9,818 nt of DNA from DATCZS01 sp036525795 (lineage in GTDB: Bacteria; Actinomycetota; Acidimicrobiia; Spongiisociales; ZC4RG35), in the NCBI GenBank assembly GCA_036525795.1, contig DATCZS010000134.1, positions 1 through 9,818 of the forward strand, read 5' to 3'. A program made the translations under genes and the position numbers. The notes below the pieces were generated by a model. The model saw nothing but the letters and a program-made list of their open reading frames with translations, was not told the origin of the DNA and did not search any database. Below, one piece after another: positions 1 to 6,368 of the stretch; within the stretch, counting starts at the first letter, position 1; every line of letters starts with the position of its first letter.

Positions 1-360
1 GTGTCCCTGCAGCCGGGACACGGCACCCTCGACGACCTCATCGCCGACACCGACGACGCGATCTACATGGAGACGAACCGCTCCTGGTCCATCGACCAGC
101 TCCGCTACAACTTCCAGTTCGGCACCGAGATCGGCTGGGAGATCAAGGGGGGCAGACGGGGCCGCATGCTGAAGAACCCGACCTACACCGGCATCACTCC
201 TCGCTTCTGGGGGACCCTCGACATGCTGGGCGGCGAGGACGAGTGGGTGTTCTGGGGGACGCCGAACTGCGGCAAAGGCCAGCCCTTGCAGGTGGGGCGA
301 ACCGGCCATCCGGCGGTTCCGGCCCGGTTCGCCTCGGTGCGCATGGGGGTGCGCGGATGA
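1..360 (+). CDS. tldD: TldD metalloprotease, C-terminal part (5' end outside window)
   Basis: This is the last 119 codons of a TldD-type zinc protease. With TldE, TldD forms a cytoplasmic heterodimer that trims unfolded or modified peptides; in E. coli it matures microcin B17 and degrades the CcdA antitoxin. The reading frame is open at base 1, and the first codon (GTG) reads as an internal valine, because the family has the same V-S-L-x-P-G stretch mid-protein. Family blocks visible in order are GTLDDLIADTDD (fragment residues 9-20), YNFQFGTEIGWEI (36-48), GRMLKNPTYTGITP (54-67) and WGTPNCGKGQP (85-95). Cys90 in the last block corresponds to the cysteine that, with the two histidines of the HExxxH helix, binds the metal in E. 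coli TldD. The HExxxH itself lies upstream of the window. The stop overlaps the start of the next gene (ATGA), as expected for co-translated partners. Identity is firm; only completeness is unknown. Confidence 0.93.
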   Translation: MSLQPGHGTLDDLIADTDDAIYMETNRSWSIDQLRYNFQFGTEIGWEIKGGRRGRMLKNPTYTGITPRFWGTLDMLGGEDEWVFWGTPNCGKGQPLQVGRTGHPAVPARFASVRMGVRG

Positions 361-1685
361 CCGTCTCGAGCGAGCTGGCAGATCGGGTGCTCGAACTGGT
401 CCCGGACCGAATGGGGGCGGCGGTCACCGTCAGCCACGAGCGCTCCGGCCTGACGAGATTCGCCAACTCCTCCATCCACCAGAACGTCGCCGAAGAGGGG
501 ACCACGGTCACCCTGACCCTCGAGGTGGCGGGTCAGGTGGCGCACGCGACCGGCAAGGTCTCGAGCGCGGACGCACTCGAGCGATTCGCCGCCGACGCGG
601 TGGAGGCGGTCAGGGTCGCCCCCACCAATGAGCAGTGGCCAGGCTTCACGCCCCCTGCCGATGGACCGTCGTCGCCGGAGTTCGAGACGGTCGAGGCGTC
701 GCCCGCCGCCAGGGCCGCCCAGGTGCGGGCGTTTGTCGACGCGGCCCCGGACCTGAGGGCGGCCGGCTACTGCGAGACGCGCGCCGCAGATGTGGTGCAC
801 GCCAACACGCTCGGTCACAGGGTGTCGGGGGCCAGTTCGGTGGCGATCATCGACGGCATCCACCAGACCGGAGAGTCGGCGGGGTCCGGCCATGCCGCCG
901 GCGCCGTCATCGGCGACCTCGACGGCGGCTCCGTCGGCGCCCTCGCCGCCGAGAGGGCCAGGATGGGGGTGGGGGCCAAGGACCTGGCGCTGGGAGAGTA
1001 CGAAGTCGTGCTCGCCCCCGAGGCGGTCGCAACCATCGCCATCATCCTCGGCGCGTACGGGTTCAACGCCAAGGCGGTGGCCGAACGGCAGTCCTTCGTC
1101 AAGATCGGCGACCGGCAGTTCGACGAACGGTTCGGGCTGGTGGACGACGCCCATGACCCGCGGGCGGTCGGGCTTCGGTTCGACCAGGAGGGCACCCCCA
1201 AGCGCCGGCTGGTGCTGGTCGACGACGGCGTGTCCCGATCGCTGGCGGTCGATCGGAGGCAGGCATCCACGCTCGGGACCGAGTCCACCGGCCATGCGGT
1301 GTCCTTCTTCGCCACCTACTTCGGAGCGGTCCCCACCAACCTCTTTGTGACTCCCGGCGACCAGGCGGTCGAGGAGCTGATCGGGGGAGTCGAGAGGGGG
1401 CTGTATGTCTCCACGTTCAACTACGTGCGGATCCTCGACCCGCGAAGCACCGTGGGGACCGGGCTCACCAGGAACGGCACGTTCCTGATCGAGAACGGCG
1501 AGATCGTTTCGTCGGTGTCGAATCTGCGGTTCACGCAGTCCTTTGCCGGCGCCGTCGCCCCGGGCAGAGTTCTCGGCGTGGGGTCGGACGCCCGGCTCGC
1601 CGATTCCGAGTTCGGGCCCGGCCTGGTCCACGCTCCGTCGATGCGCCTTGCCGGCTGGAGGTTCACAGGCGGCGCCGCCGGCTGA
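357..1685 (+). CDS. pmbA: TldE/PmbA, partner subunit of the TldD protease
   Basis: This encodes a complete 442-residue TldE/PmbA protein, close to the usual 440-450. In the known heterodimer TldE is the non-catalytic partner that closes the chamber around the TldD active site. Consistent with that, no HExxH-type motif is seen here. Diagnostic features are the N-terminal substrate-domain stretch with SxHERSGLTRFANSSIHQN (about residues 22-41), the central GEYEVVLAPEAVATI segment (about 215-229) and the C-terminal block VGTGLTRNGTFLIENGEIVSSV..LRFTQS. The ATG at 357 was chosen because it forms the 4-nt ATGA overlap with tldD and begins the conserved domain a few residues later. The same frame is open back to 243, but that extension lies inside tldD and reads as low-complexity sequence. 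SD evidence is weak, so initiation probably relies on coupling to tldD. The natural substrate in this organism cannot be read from the window. Confidence 0.93.
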   Translation: MTVSSELADRVLELVPDRMGAAVTVSHERSGLTRFANSSIHQNVAEEGTTVTLTLEVAGQVAHATGKVSSADALERFAADAVEAVRVAPTNEQWPGFTPPADGPSSPEFETVEASPAARAAQVRAFVDAAPDLRAAGYCETRAADVVHANTLGHRVSGASSVAIIDGIHQTGESAGSGHAAGAVIGDLDGGSVGALAAERARMGVGAKDLALGEYEVVLAPEAVATIAIILGAYGFNAKAVAERQSFVKIGDRQFDERFGLVDDAHDPRAVGLRFDQEGTPKRRLVLVDDGVSRSLAVDRRQASTLGTESTGHAVSFFATYFGAVPTNLFVTPGDQAVEELIGGVERGLYVSTFNYVRILDPRSTVGTGLTRNGTFLIENGEIVSSVSNLRFTQSFAGAVAPGRVLGVGSDARLADSEFGPGLVHAPSMRLAGWRFTGGAAG

Positions 1686-1763
1686 CCGGAGCCCGGGCGG
1701 ACGATCGGGTGACTGCCGGCCCGCCCGAGCGCAGGCGGAGCGGGCGAATCCGGGACCGGTGGA

Positions 1764-1769
1764 TACCCT
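1764..1769 (+). promoter_or_regulatory. Candidate -10 box of a leaderless mtnN promoter
   Basis: TACCCT fits the TAnnnT pattern of actinobacterial -10 boxes and ends 6 nt before the ATG at 1776, so transcription would start at or very near the A of the start codon. No SD is visible; the only purines near the start are GGGCGG directly before the ATG. I do not see a convincing -35 box. This is inferred from spacing alone. Confidence 0.4.
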
Positions 1770-1775
1770 GGGCGG

Positions 1776-2528
1776 ATGACAGAGCGGCCGCCCGTGATCA
1801 TGTCCGCCATCCCCCAGGAGCTGGCTGCGCTGCGCGCCGAGCTGGCCGGGCGAGTCGACCACCCGGTCGGGAGCCGGATCGCCACAACGGGACTCCTCGC
1901 CGGTCGTCCGGTGGTCTTGGGGGAGGCGGGGATCGGGAAGGTGAACGCGGCGGTGGTCACCACCAGGCTGGTCGACCGGTTCGATCCCGCCGTGATCCTC
2001 TTCACCGGGGTGGCGGGCGGCGTCGACCCCGACCTGGGCGTCGGAGACGTGGTCATCGGCGAGAGGACGATCCATCACGACGCCGGGGTGATCGAGGGAG
2101 AGGCCCTCCAGGTGTACCAGGCGGGACACACCCCGTTCTTCAACCCGACGGATCGACTGGGGTTCCGCCCGAGCGACGCCCTCCTCGCATGCGCGCTCGA
2201 GGCCGCCTCCGGCCTCGCCCTCGATCCGGTGATCGATCCTGCGAGGGCGCCGCGCGTCGTGGCCGGCACCATCCTGACCGGCGATCAGTTCGTCAATTGC
2301 GAGGCAACGCGGGATCGACTGCACCGAGAGCTCGGTGGACACGCCGTCGAGATGGAGGGGGCGGCTGTGGCGCAGGCGGCGCGCGCACTGGGAGCGGACT
2401 GCCTGGTGGTGCGCTCACTGTCGGATCTGGCGGGAGCCGGGTCCGACATCGACTTCGTCCGCTTCCTCGACGCCGTTGCGCGGAACTCGGCCCGCGTGGT
2501 CGCCGCCATCGTCCGCAATCTTCCCTGA
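1776..2528 (+). CDS. mtnN: 5'-methylthioadenosine/S-adenosylhomocysteine nucleosidase
   Basis: This 250-residue protein of the purine nucleoside phosphorylase/hydrolase fold is predicted to cleave the N-glycosidic bond of MTA, SAH and 5'-deoxyadenosine, releasing adenine, in the cytoplasm. It serves SAM by-product recycling. Residues equivalent to the E. coli MTAN catalytic set are present: Glu15 in AIPQEL (E. coli Glu12), Glu194 in VEMEGAA (Glu174) and the general acid Asp217 in VRSLSDLAG (Asp197). Phe227 matches the alkylthio-pocket Phe207. The TGVAGG and LTGDQFV blocks are also typical. The start at 1776 leaves the first beta strand with the usual short N-terminus; the internal ATG at 1800 would cut into that strand. 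A longer insert at about residues 106-135 explains the length over the usual 230. It follows pmbA by 90 nt but may have its own promoter. Futalosine hydrolase (MqnB) is the main alternative, but the SLSDLA block and tail resemble MTAN more. Confidence 0.87.
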   Translation: MTERPPVIMSAIPQELAALRAELAGRVDHPVGSRIATTGLLAGRPVVLGEAGIGKVNAAVVTTRLVDRFDPAVILFTGVAGGVDPDLGVGDVVIGERTIHHDAGVIEGEALQVYQAGHTPFFNPTDRLGFRPSDALLACALEAASGLALDPVIDPARAPRVVAGTILTGDQFVNCEATRDRLHRELGGHAVEMEGAAVAQAARALGADCLVVRSLSDLAGAGSDIDFVRFLDAVARNSARVVAAIVRNLP

Positions 2529-2556
2529 GCCCTGGGGCGCACCACGCCGCGGACGT

Positions 2557-2587
2557 GCCTGCCGCACACCGGGCGGCCCCGGCAGGC
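2557..2587. terminator. Hairpin between convergent mtnN and tnaA
   Basis: An inverted repeat has arms GCCTGCCG (2557-2564) and CGGCAGGC (2580-2587), giving 8 perfect base pairs around a 15-nt loop. It fills the 61-nt gap between two convergent genes, where a bidirectional terminator is expected. Neither strand has a T tract after the stem, so it is not a textbook intrinsic terminator. Confidence 0.45.
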
Positions 2588-2589
2588 GG

Positions 2590-3966
2590 CTAGACCTGTT
2601 CGAACCGGCAGGTGAAGTGGCGCAGCCACGGCGCCTGCTCGGTGATCCGGAGCCCGCGCAGCTGCGAGGCGTGCTCGGCGACGGCGATCGCCACCTCCCC
2701 GACATAGTCGATGTGCGACTGGGTGTAGGTGCGCCGGGGTACGGCGAGACGCACCAGCTCCATCGTGGCGGGGATCTCCGTCCCGTCCGGCTGCGGCTTG
2801 CCGAACATGACCGAGCCGATCTCCACCCCCCGGACCCCTCCCTCCAGATAGAGCGCGCAGGCCAGGGCCTGCGCCGGATACCGGGAGGCGGGGATGTGGG
2901 GGAGCAGCGCGCCGGCGTCGAGGTAGACGGCGTGTCCGCCCGCCGGCCTGACGATGGGGATTCCGGCGCGGGAGATCTTTTCGGCCAGATACTCGGTCGA
3001 GCGGATCCGGTAGCGCAGGTACTCGGGTTCGAGTGCCTCCTGCAGCCCGCGGGCGACGGCTTCGAGGTCGTAGCCGGCGAGGCCGCCGTACGTGGGGAAG
3101 CCCTCGGTGAGAATGAGCAGGTTCCGGCACGCCTGGGCGAGGTCCGGGTCGTTCATCGCCAGGAAGCCGCCGATGTTGGACATGCCGTCCTTCTTGGCCG
3201 ACATCGTGCAGCCGTCGACCAGCGAGAACATCTCGGCGGCGATCTCCCGCGGCGTCTTGTCCTCGTATCCGGGTTCGCGCAGCTTGATGAACCAGGCGTT
3301 CTCGGCGAAGCGACAGGCATCGAGAAACAGAGGGATCTCGTACCGGTCGCACACCTCCCGCACCGCCCGCAGGTTGGCGAGCGACACCGGCTGGCCGCCT
3401 CCGGAGTTGTTGGTGACCGTCACCATCACCAGGGGGATACGCTCCCGCCCCACTTCTTCGATCGTGGCCTCGAGGGCGTCCACATCCATGTTCCCCTTGA
3501 AGGGGTGTTCGGTGGCGGGAACCCGCCCCTCGGGGATCACCAGGTCTCGTGCCTCCGCCCCCTGGAACTCGACATTGGCCCTGGTCGTGTCGAAGTGGGT
3601 GTTGTTGGGGACGACGTCGCCCTTTTTCACGGCGGTCGCGAACAGGATCCGCTCGGCTGCCCGGCCCTGATGGGTGGGGATCACCTCGAACAGGCCGGTG
3701 ATCGACCGTACCGAGTCCCTGAACCGGAAGTACGACCGGCTTCCGGCGTACGACTCGTCGCCCTGCATCATCCCCGCCCACTGGGCGGTGGACATGGCGC
3801 CGGTCCCGGAGTCGGTGAGAAGGTCGATGATCACCTCCTCGGCGTGAAGCCCGAACAGGTTCCATCCGGCGCCCTCCAGGGCGGCCGCCCGCTCATCGGC
3901 GTCGGGGAAATCGATCGGCTCGACGGTGTGGATGCGGAATGGCTCGATGATGGTGCGGTACGGCAC
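2590..3966 (-). CDS. tnaA: Tryptophanase (tryptophan indole-lyase)
   Basis: This 458-residue PLP-dependent beta-eliminating lyase is predicted to convert L-tryptophan to indole, pyruvate and ammonia in the cytoplasm. Its length matches tryptophanase and tyrosine phenol-lyase (TPL). PLP-site residues are Gln100-Gly101-Arg102, Asp216 and Arg219 in FLDACRF, and the Schiff-base Lys259 in MSAKKD. Tyr73 (in DESYAGS) and Arg406 (in VRLAVPRR) match the catalytic Tyr and the carboxylate-binding Arg. Three positions that separate the two enzymes side with tryptophanase: Asp126 (HFDTT; Thr in TPL), Ile383 (VEIGS; Arg in TPL) and His450 (LRHFT; Phe in TPL). The loop after Lys259, however, reads SNIGGFLAMND, close to TPL. 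The GTG start at 3966 is preceded by AGGGAG 5 nt upstream. No tnaB-type permease or TnaC-like leader peptide is adjacent. It lies 113 nt after thiQ on the same strand. Confidence 0.9.
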   Translation of the reverse strand: MPYRTIIEPFRIHTVEPIDFPDADERAAALEGAGWNLFGLHAEEVIIDLLTDSGTGAMSTAQWAGMMQGDESYAGSRSYFRFRDSVRSITGLFEVIPTHQGRAAERILFATAVKKGDVVPNNTHFDTTRANVEFQGAEARDLVIPEGRVPATEHPFKGNMDVDALEATIEEVGRERIPLVMVTVTNNSGGGQPVSLANLRAVREVCDRYEIPLFLDACRFAENAWFIKLREPGYEDKTPREIAAEMFSLVDGCTMSAKKDGMSNIGGFLAMNDPDLAQACRNLLILTEGFPTYGGLAGYDLEAVARGLQEALEPEYLRYRIRSTEYLAEKISRAGIPIVRPAGGHAVYLDAGALLPHIPASRYPAQALACALYLEGGVRGVEIGSVMFGKPQPDGTEIPATMELVRLAVPRRTYTQSHIDYVGEVAIAVAEHASQLRGLRITEQAPWLRHFTCRFEQV

Positions 3967-3977
3967 GGGTGCTCCCT
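3967..3977 (-). promoter_or_regulatory. Ribosome binding site of tnaA
   Basis: On the minus strand AGGGAG sits 5 nt before the GTG start at 3966. It supports that start and shows that tnaA has its own translation signal, not only coupling to thiQ. Confidence 0.6.
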
Positions 3978-4021
3978 GGTCGAATGTGGGGTTGAGTCTG
4001 GCGTATGGGCCGGGTCGGGGA

Positions 4022-4041
4022 GGTCAAAACGTCCCGGGACG
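4022..4041 (-). promoter_or_regulatory. Candidate tnaA operator/promoter: 12-bp palindrome next to a -35-like box
   Basis: A perfect palindrome CGTCCCGGGACG (4030-4041) is followed on the minus strand by TT and then TTGACC (4022-4027), a good -35 match. A -10 is less clear: TACGCC at 16-nt spacing is the best candidate and is weak. A start there would leave a leader of about 30 nt. The palindrome is placed where a dimeric regulator could bind. Alternatively, the same sequence could form a short stem (CGTC-CCGG-GACG) followed by TTTT and help end the thi transcript. Confidence 0.4.
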
Positions 4042-4061
4042 GCGTTCCCCGGTTTGAGCCG

Positions 4062-4081
4062 GAACCTTGCCCCGAAGGTTC
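4062..4081 (-). terminator. Hairpin overlapping the thiQ stop codon
   Basis: Arms GAACCTT and AAGGTTC pair over 7 bp with a 6-nt loop (CGGGGC on the minus strand). The first arm begins within the TGA stop of thiQ. A second, bulged stem (GTTCCGG against CCGGGGAAC) overlaps its 3' arm, so the two would alternate. No T tract follows directly. It is a possible weak end or mRNA 3' stabiliser for the thi operon. Confidence 0.35.
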
Positions 4082-4784
4082 ACACGCCGACGAAGCGGGC
4101 GACCCATTCGTCCCGGGGCCGCGAACGGATGTCGGGGAGCGAACCGATCTGGACGACGCGCCCGTCGCGCATGATCGCCACCCGGTCGGCCACGCCTTCC
4201 GCCTCGGCGTGATCGTGGGTGACGTAGACCGAAGCCGTCCTCGCCTGTTTCAGGACCCCTCGAACCTCGGACACCAGCCGCTCTCGCAGCAGGCGGTCGA
4301 GCGCCCCCAACGGCTCGTCCAGCATCACCAGGCGGGGTCTGGGGGCCAGAGTCCGGGCGAGGGCGACCCGCTGCGCCTCCCCGCCGGAGAGACCATCGAT
4401 GTCCCGCTCGCCGAAGTGGGCCAGGTCGACCCAGTCGAGCACTTCCGCCACGCGGGCCTCCGTCGCCTCGCTCGACCACCGGGCCATCCGCAGCCCGAAG
4501 GCGACGTTCGCCTTCACGTCGCGATGGGGAAACAGGGCGAGGTCCTGGAACATGAGGCCGAACGCCCGTTGATGCACCGGGACCTCGGTCAGGTCCTGGC
4601 CGTTCCAGCGAACGACGCCTGCATCGGGTGTCTCGAGGCCGGCGATCACCCGAAGCAGGGTCGACTTCCCGCACCCGGACGGCCCCAGGATGGCGACGAT
4701 CTCGTCATCGGCCACGTCGAGAGAGAGTTCGTCGAGCGCCACCGTGGCTCCGAACCTCTTGCTCACCTCCTGAACGTCCAGCAT
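4080..4784 (-). CDS. thiQ: Thiamine ABC transporter, ATP-binding protein
   Basis: This 234-residue ABC ATPase powers thiamine import from the cytoplasmic face of the membrane. In order it shows Walker A GPSGCGKST (residues 34-42), Q-loop Gln80 (GLMFQD), signature LSGGEAQRVA (132-141), Walker B RLVMLDEP (151-158), the D-loop just after, and switch His190 (YVTHD). It is about the length of E. coli ThiQ and shorter than MalK-type ATPases, with no room for a C-terminal regulatory domain. By sequence alone it could be any CUT/Fe3+-like importer ATPase. The thiamine assignment comes from the operon: its ATG overlaps the stop of the permease gene by 1 nt (TGATG), and the operon begins with a TPP riboswitch. 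A weak SD, GGGAAG, lies 5 nt before the ATG. The frame continues open far upstream to 6332, but that part lies antiparallel-free within thiP in another frame and has no ABC character. Confidence 0.88.
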   Translation of the reverse strand: MLDVQEVSKRFGATVALDELSLDVADDEIVAILGPSGCGKSTLLRVIAGLETPDAGVVRWNGQDLTEVPVHQRAFGLMFQDLALFPHRDVKANVAFGLRMARWSSEATEARVAEVLDWVDLAHFGERDIDGLSGGEAQRVALARTLAPRPRLVMLDEPLGALDRLLRERLVSEVRGVLKQARTASVYVTHDHAEAEGVADRVAIMRDGRVVQIGSLPDIRSRPRDEWVARFVGV

Positions 4785-6364
4785 CAGAACTTCCCGATCT
4801 CTCCACCGCGTGCCCGATCGATCCCGAGCACCAGCGCGGTGGTGATCACCATCATGATCACGGCGAGTGCCATCGCACCGGAGAACGTCACCGCCCCCGG
4901 CCTCCCCAGCAGACGGAAGATCAGGGTGGGGATGGTGACGGTGTTCGGCCGGGCGATGAACGCGGTTGCGCCGAACTCTCCGAGCGAGATCGCAGCCGCA
5001 AACCCCGCGCCCACCGCCACCGCCCTGGCCACGATCGGCAGATCGACCTCCTTCCACACCCGCGCCGGCGATGCGCCGAGGACGGCGGCCGCTTCGCGAA
5101 GGCGATGCCGGATGCTCCGCAGGATCGGGACGGTGGTCCGAATGACGAAGGGGATCGCCACCATGGCATGCGCCAGAGGCACGATGAGCACCGAGGTCCG
5201 GAGGTCCACCGGGCGGTCGAGCGCCACCAGGAACCCGAAGCCGATGGTGACGGCCGATGTGCCGAGTGGAAGCATCAGAACCACGTCGAACCAGCGAGAT
5301 ACGGCGCCCTTCCCTCCGGCGATGACGGTGGCGGCCATCACGCCGACCACCGTCGCGATGACCGCTGTCGTCACGGCGAAGAGGAGCGAGTTCCCGATCG
5401 CCTCGAGGGGGCGAATCGCCAGACGGCCCGGATCTGTCAGGAACCGCCATCCTGCTCCGCCGCCGGCGAGGCTCCTCGCGACGAGGACTGCGAGCGGCGT
5501 GAACAGCAGACCCAGCGTGACGCCGATCACCGCGGGCACCCCCAGCCTGGCGGCGCCCGTGACCGGACGAAGGACCCGGGACTCCTCGACGAGGCGGAAC
5601 CGGCGTGCGTGTCGCTCCTGGAAGCGGCTGTAGGCGGTCATGATGACTGCGACGCCCACCAGCTGGAGCAAGCCGAGCGCTCCGGCAACCGGGAGGTCGA
5701 GGAAGGTCACCGCCTGTTGGTAGATCTCGACCTCGATCGTTCGTCGTGCCAGCCCGCCGACGATCAGGACGACGCCGAACGACGTGAACGTGAACAGGAA
5801 GACGATCGACGAGGCGGCGGCCACCGCAGGTGCCAGCAGCGGAGCGGTCACCTCCACGAAGGCGCGAAGCCGCGTCGCTCCCAGAGTGCGCGCCGCCGCC
5901 GTCAGCGAGGGGTCGATCCTCGACCACACCCCGCCGACCGTTCTCACCACCACCGCCACGTTGTAGAAGACGTGGGCGGCGAGGATCGCCCACACCGAAC
6001 CGGTGAACCCGAGCGCCACGAACGCCGAGCCGACCACCACGGTGGGCAGGACGAAGGGAACCGCGATCGCCGCCTTGAGCAGTTCGCGGCCCCGGAACCG
6101 ATAGCGGGCGATCACCGCCGTGAGCGGCAGCGCCGCCAGCATCGTGAGCACGGTCGACGCCACCGCCTGCCACACCGTGAACCAGATCGATGCGCGGATG
6201 CGTGGGTCGCCGAGGGCCTCGGCAAAGGCGTTCCCCTCCGACAGCGACATGGTGAGGATGCTGATCACCGGGTAGGCGAACAGGTAGCCGAAGAACACCA
6301 GCGGGACCACGACCAGGATCGGCCGGGTCCACCGTGTCGAGAGGATCGAAGGCGCGACCGTCAC
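4784..6364 (-). CDS. thiP: Thiamine ABC transporter permease, fused two-domain type
   Basis: This 526-residue inner-membrane protein fuses two permease halves, as ThiP and the Fe3+ permease FbpB do. Many hydrophobic segments are visible, beginning at about residues 15-38. Each half carries an EAA coupling loop for the ATPase: ARTLGATRLRAFVEVTAPLL (about 158-177) and EAAAVLGASPARVWKEVDLP (about 424-443). The second copy matches the EAA consensus better. The cytoplasmic linker between the halves lies at about 246-272 and is rich in Arg and Glu. The start is GTG at 6364, 4 nt after the thiB stop, and no strong SD is seen, so translation is probably coupled to thiB. The stop overlaps the thiQ start by 1 nt. 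The substrate is inferred from ThiB similarity and the TPP riboswitch; iron would be the alternative from the permease alone. Confidence 0.88.
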   Translation of the reverse strand: MTVAPSILSTRWTRPILVVVPLVFFGYLFAYPVISILTMSLSEGNAFAEALGDPRIRASIWFTVWQAVASTVLTMLAALPLTAVIARYRFRGRELLKAAIAVPFVLPTVVVGSAFVALGFTGSVWAILAAHVFYNVAVVVRTVGGVWSRIDPSLTAAARTLGATRLRAFVEVTAPLLAPAVAAASSIVFLFTFTSFGVVLIVGGLARRTIEVEIYQQAVTFLDLPVAGALGLLQLVGVAVIMTAYSRFQERHARRFRLVEESRVLRPVTGAARLGVPAVIGVTLGLLFTPLAVLVARSLAGGGAGWRFLTDPGRLAIRPLEAIGNSLLFAVTTAVIATVVGVMAATVIAGGKGAVSRWFDVVLMLPLGTSAVTIGFGFLVALDRPVDLRTSVLIVPLAHAMVAIPFVIRTTVPILRSIRHRLREAAAVLGASPARVWKEVDLPIVARAVAVGAGFAAAISLGEFGATAFIARPNTVTIPTLIFRLLGRPGAVTFSGAMALAVIMMVITTALVLGIDRARGGEIGKF

Positions 6365-6368
6365 GGCG

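Noticed and set aside
183..2342. 719-codon open frame on the minus strand opposite pmbA and mtnN
   Set aside because: It lies antisense to two well-supported genes, is rich in Arg, Gly, Pro and His without any domain, and is the usual by-product of high GC at third codon positions.
1776..2528. Calling the nucleosidase a futalosine hydrolase of menaquinone synthesis
   Set aside because: The catalytic and C-terminal blocks resemble MTA/SAH nucleosidase, and no mqn gene is adjacent.
2590..3966. Calling the PLP lyase a tyrosine phenol-lyase
   Set aside because: The residues that bind the phenol in TPL (Thr and Arg) are Asp126 and Ile383 here, and His450 replaces Phe, all as in tryptophanase.
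2335..4212. 625-codon plus-strand frame opposite tnaA
   Set aside because: It is antisense to a tryptophanase with a complete active site, and its protein has no recognisable domain or secondary-structure pattern.
4785..6332. N-terminal extension of the thiQ frame through thiP
   Set aside because: The ABC domain starts normally at 4784, and the extension reads as Arg/Gly-rich sequence in a frame shadowing thiP.
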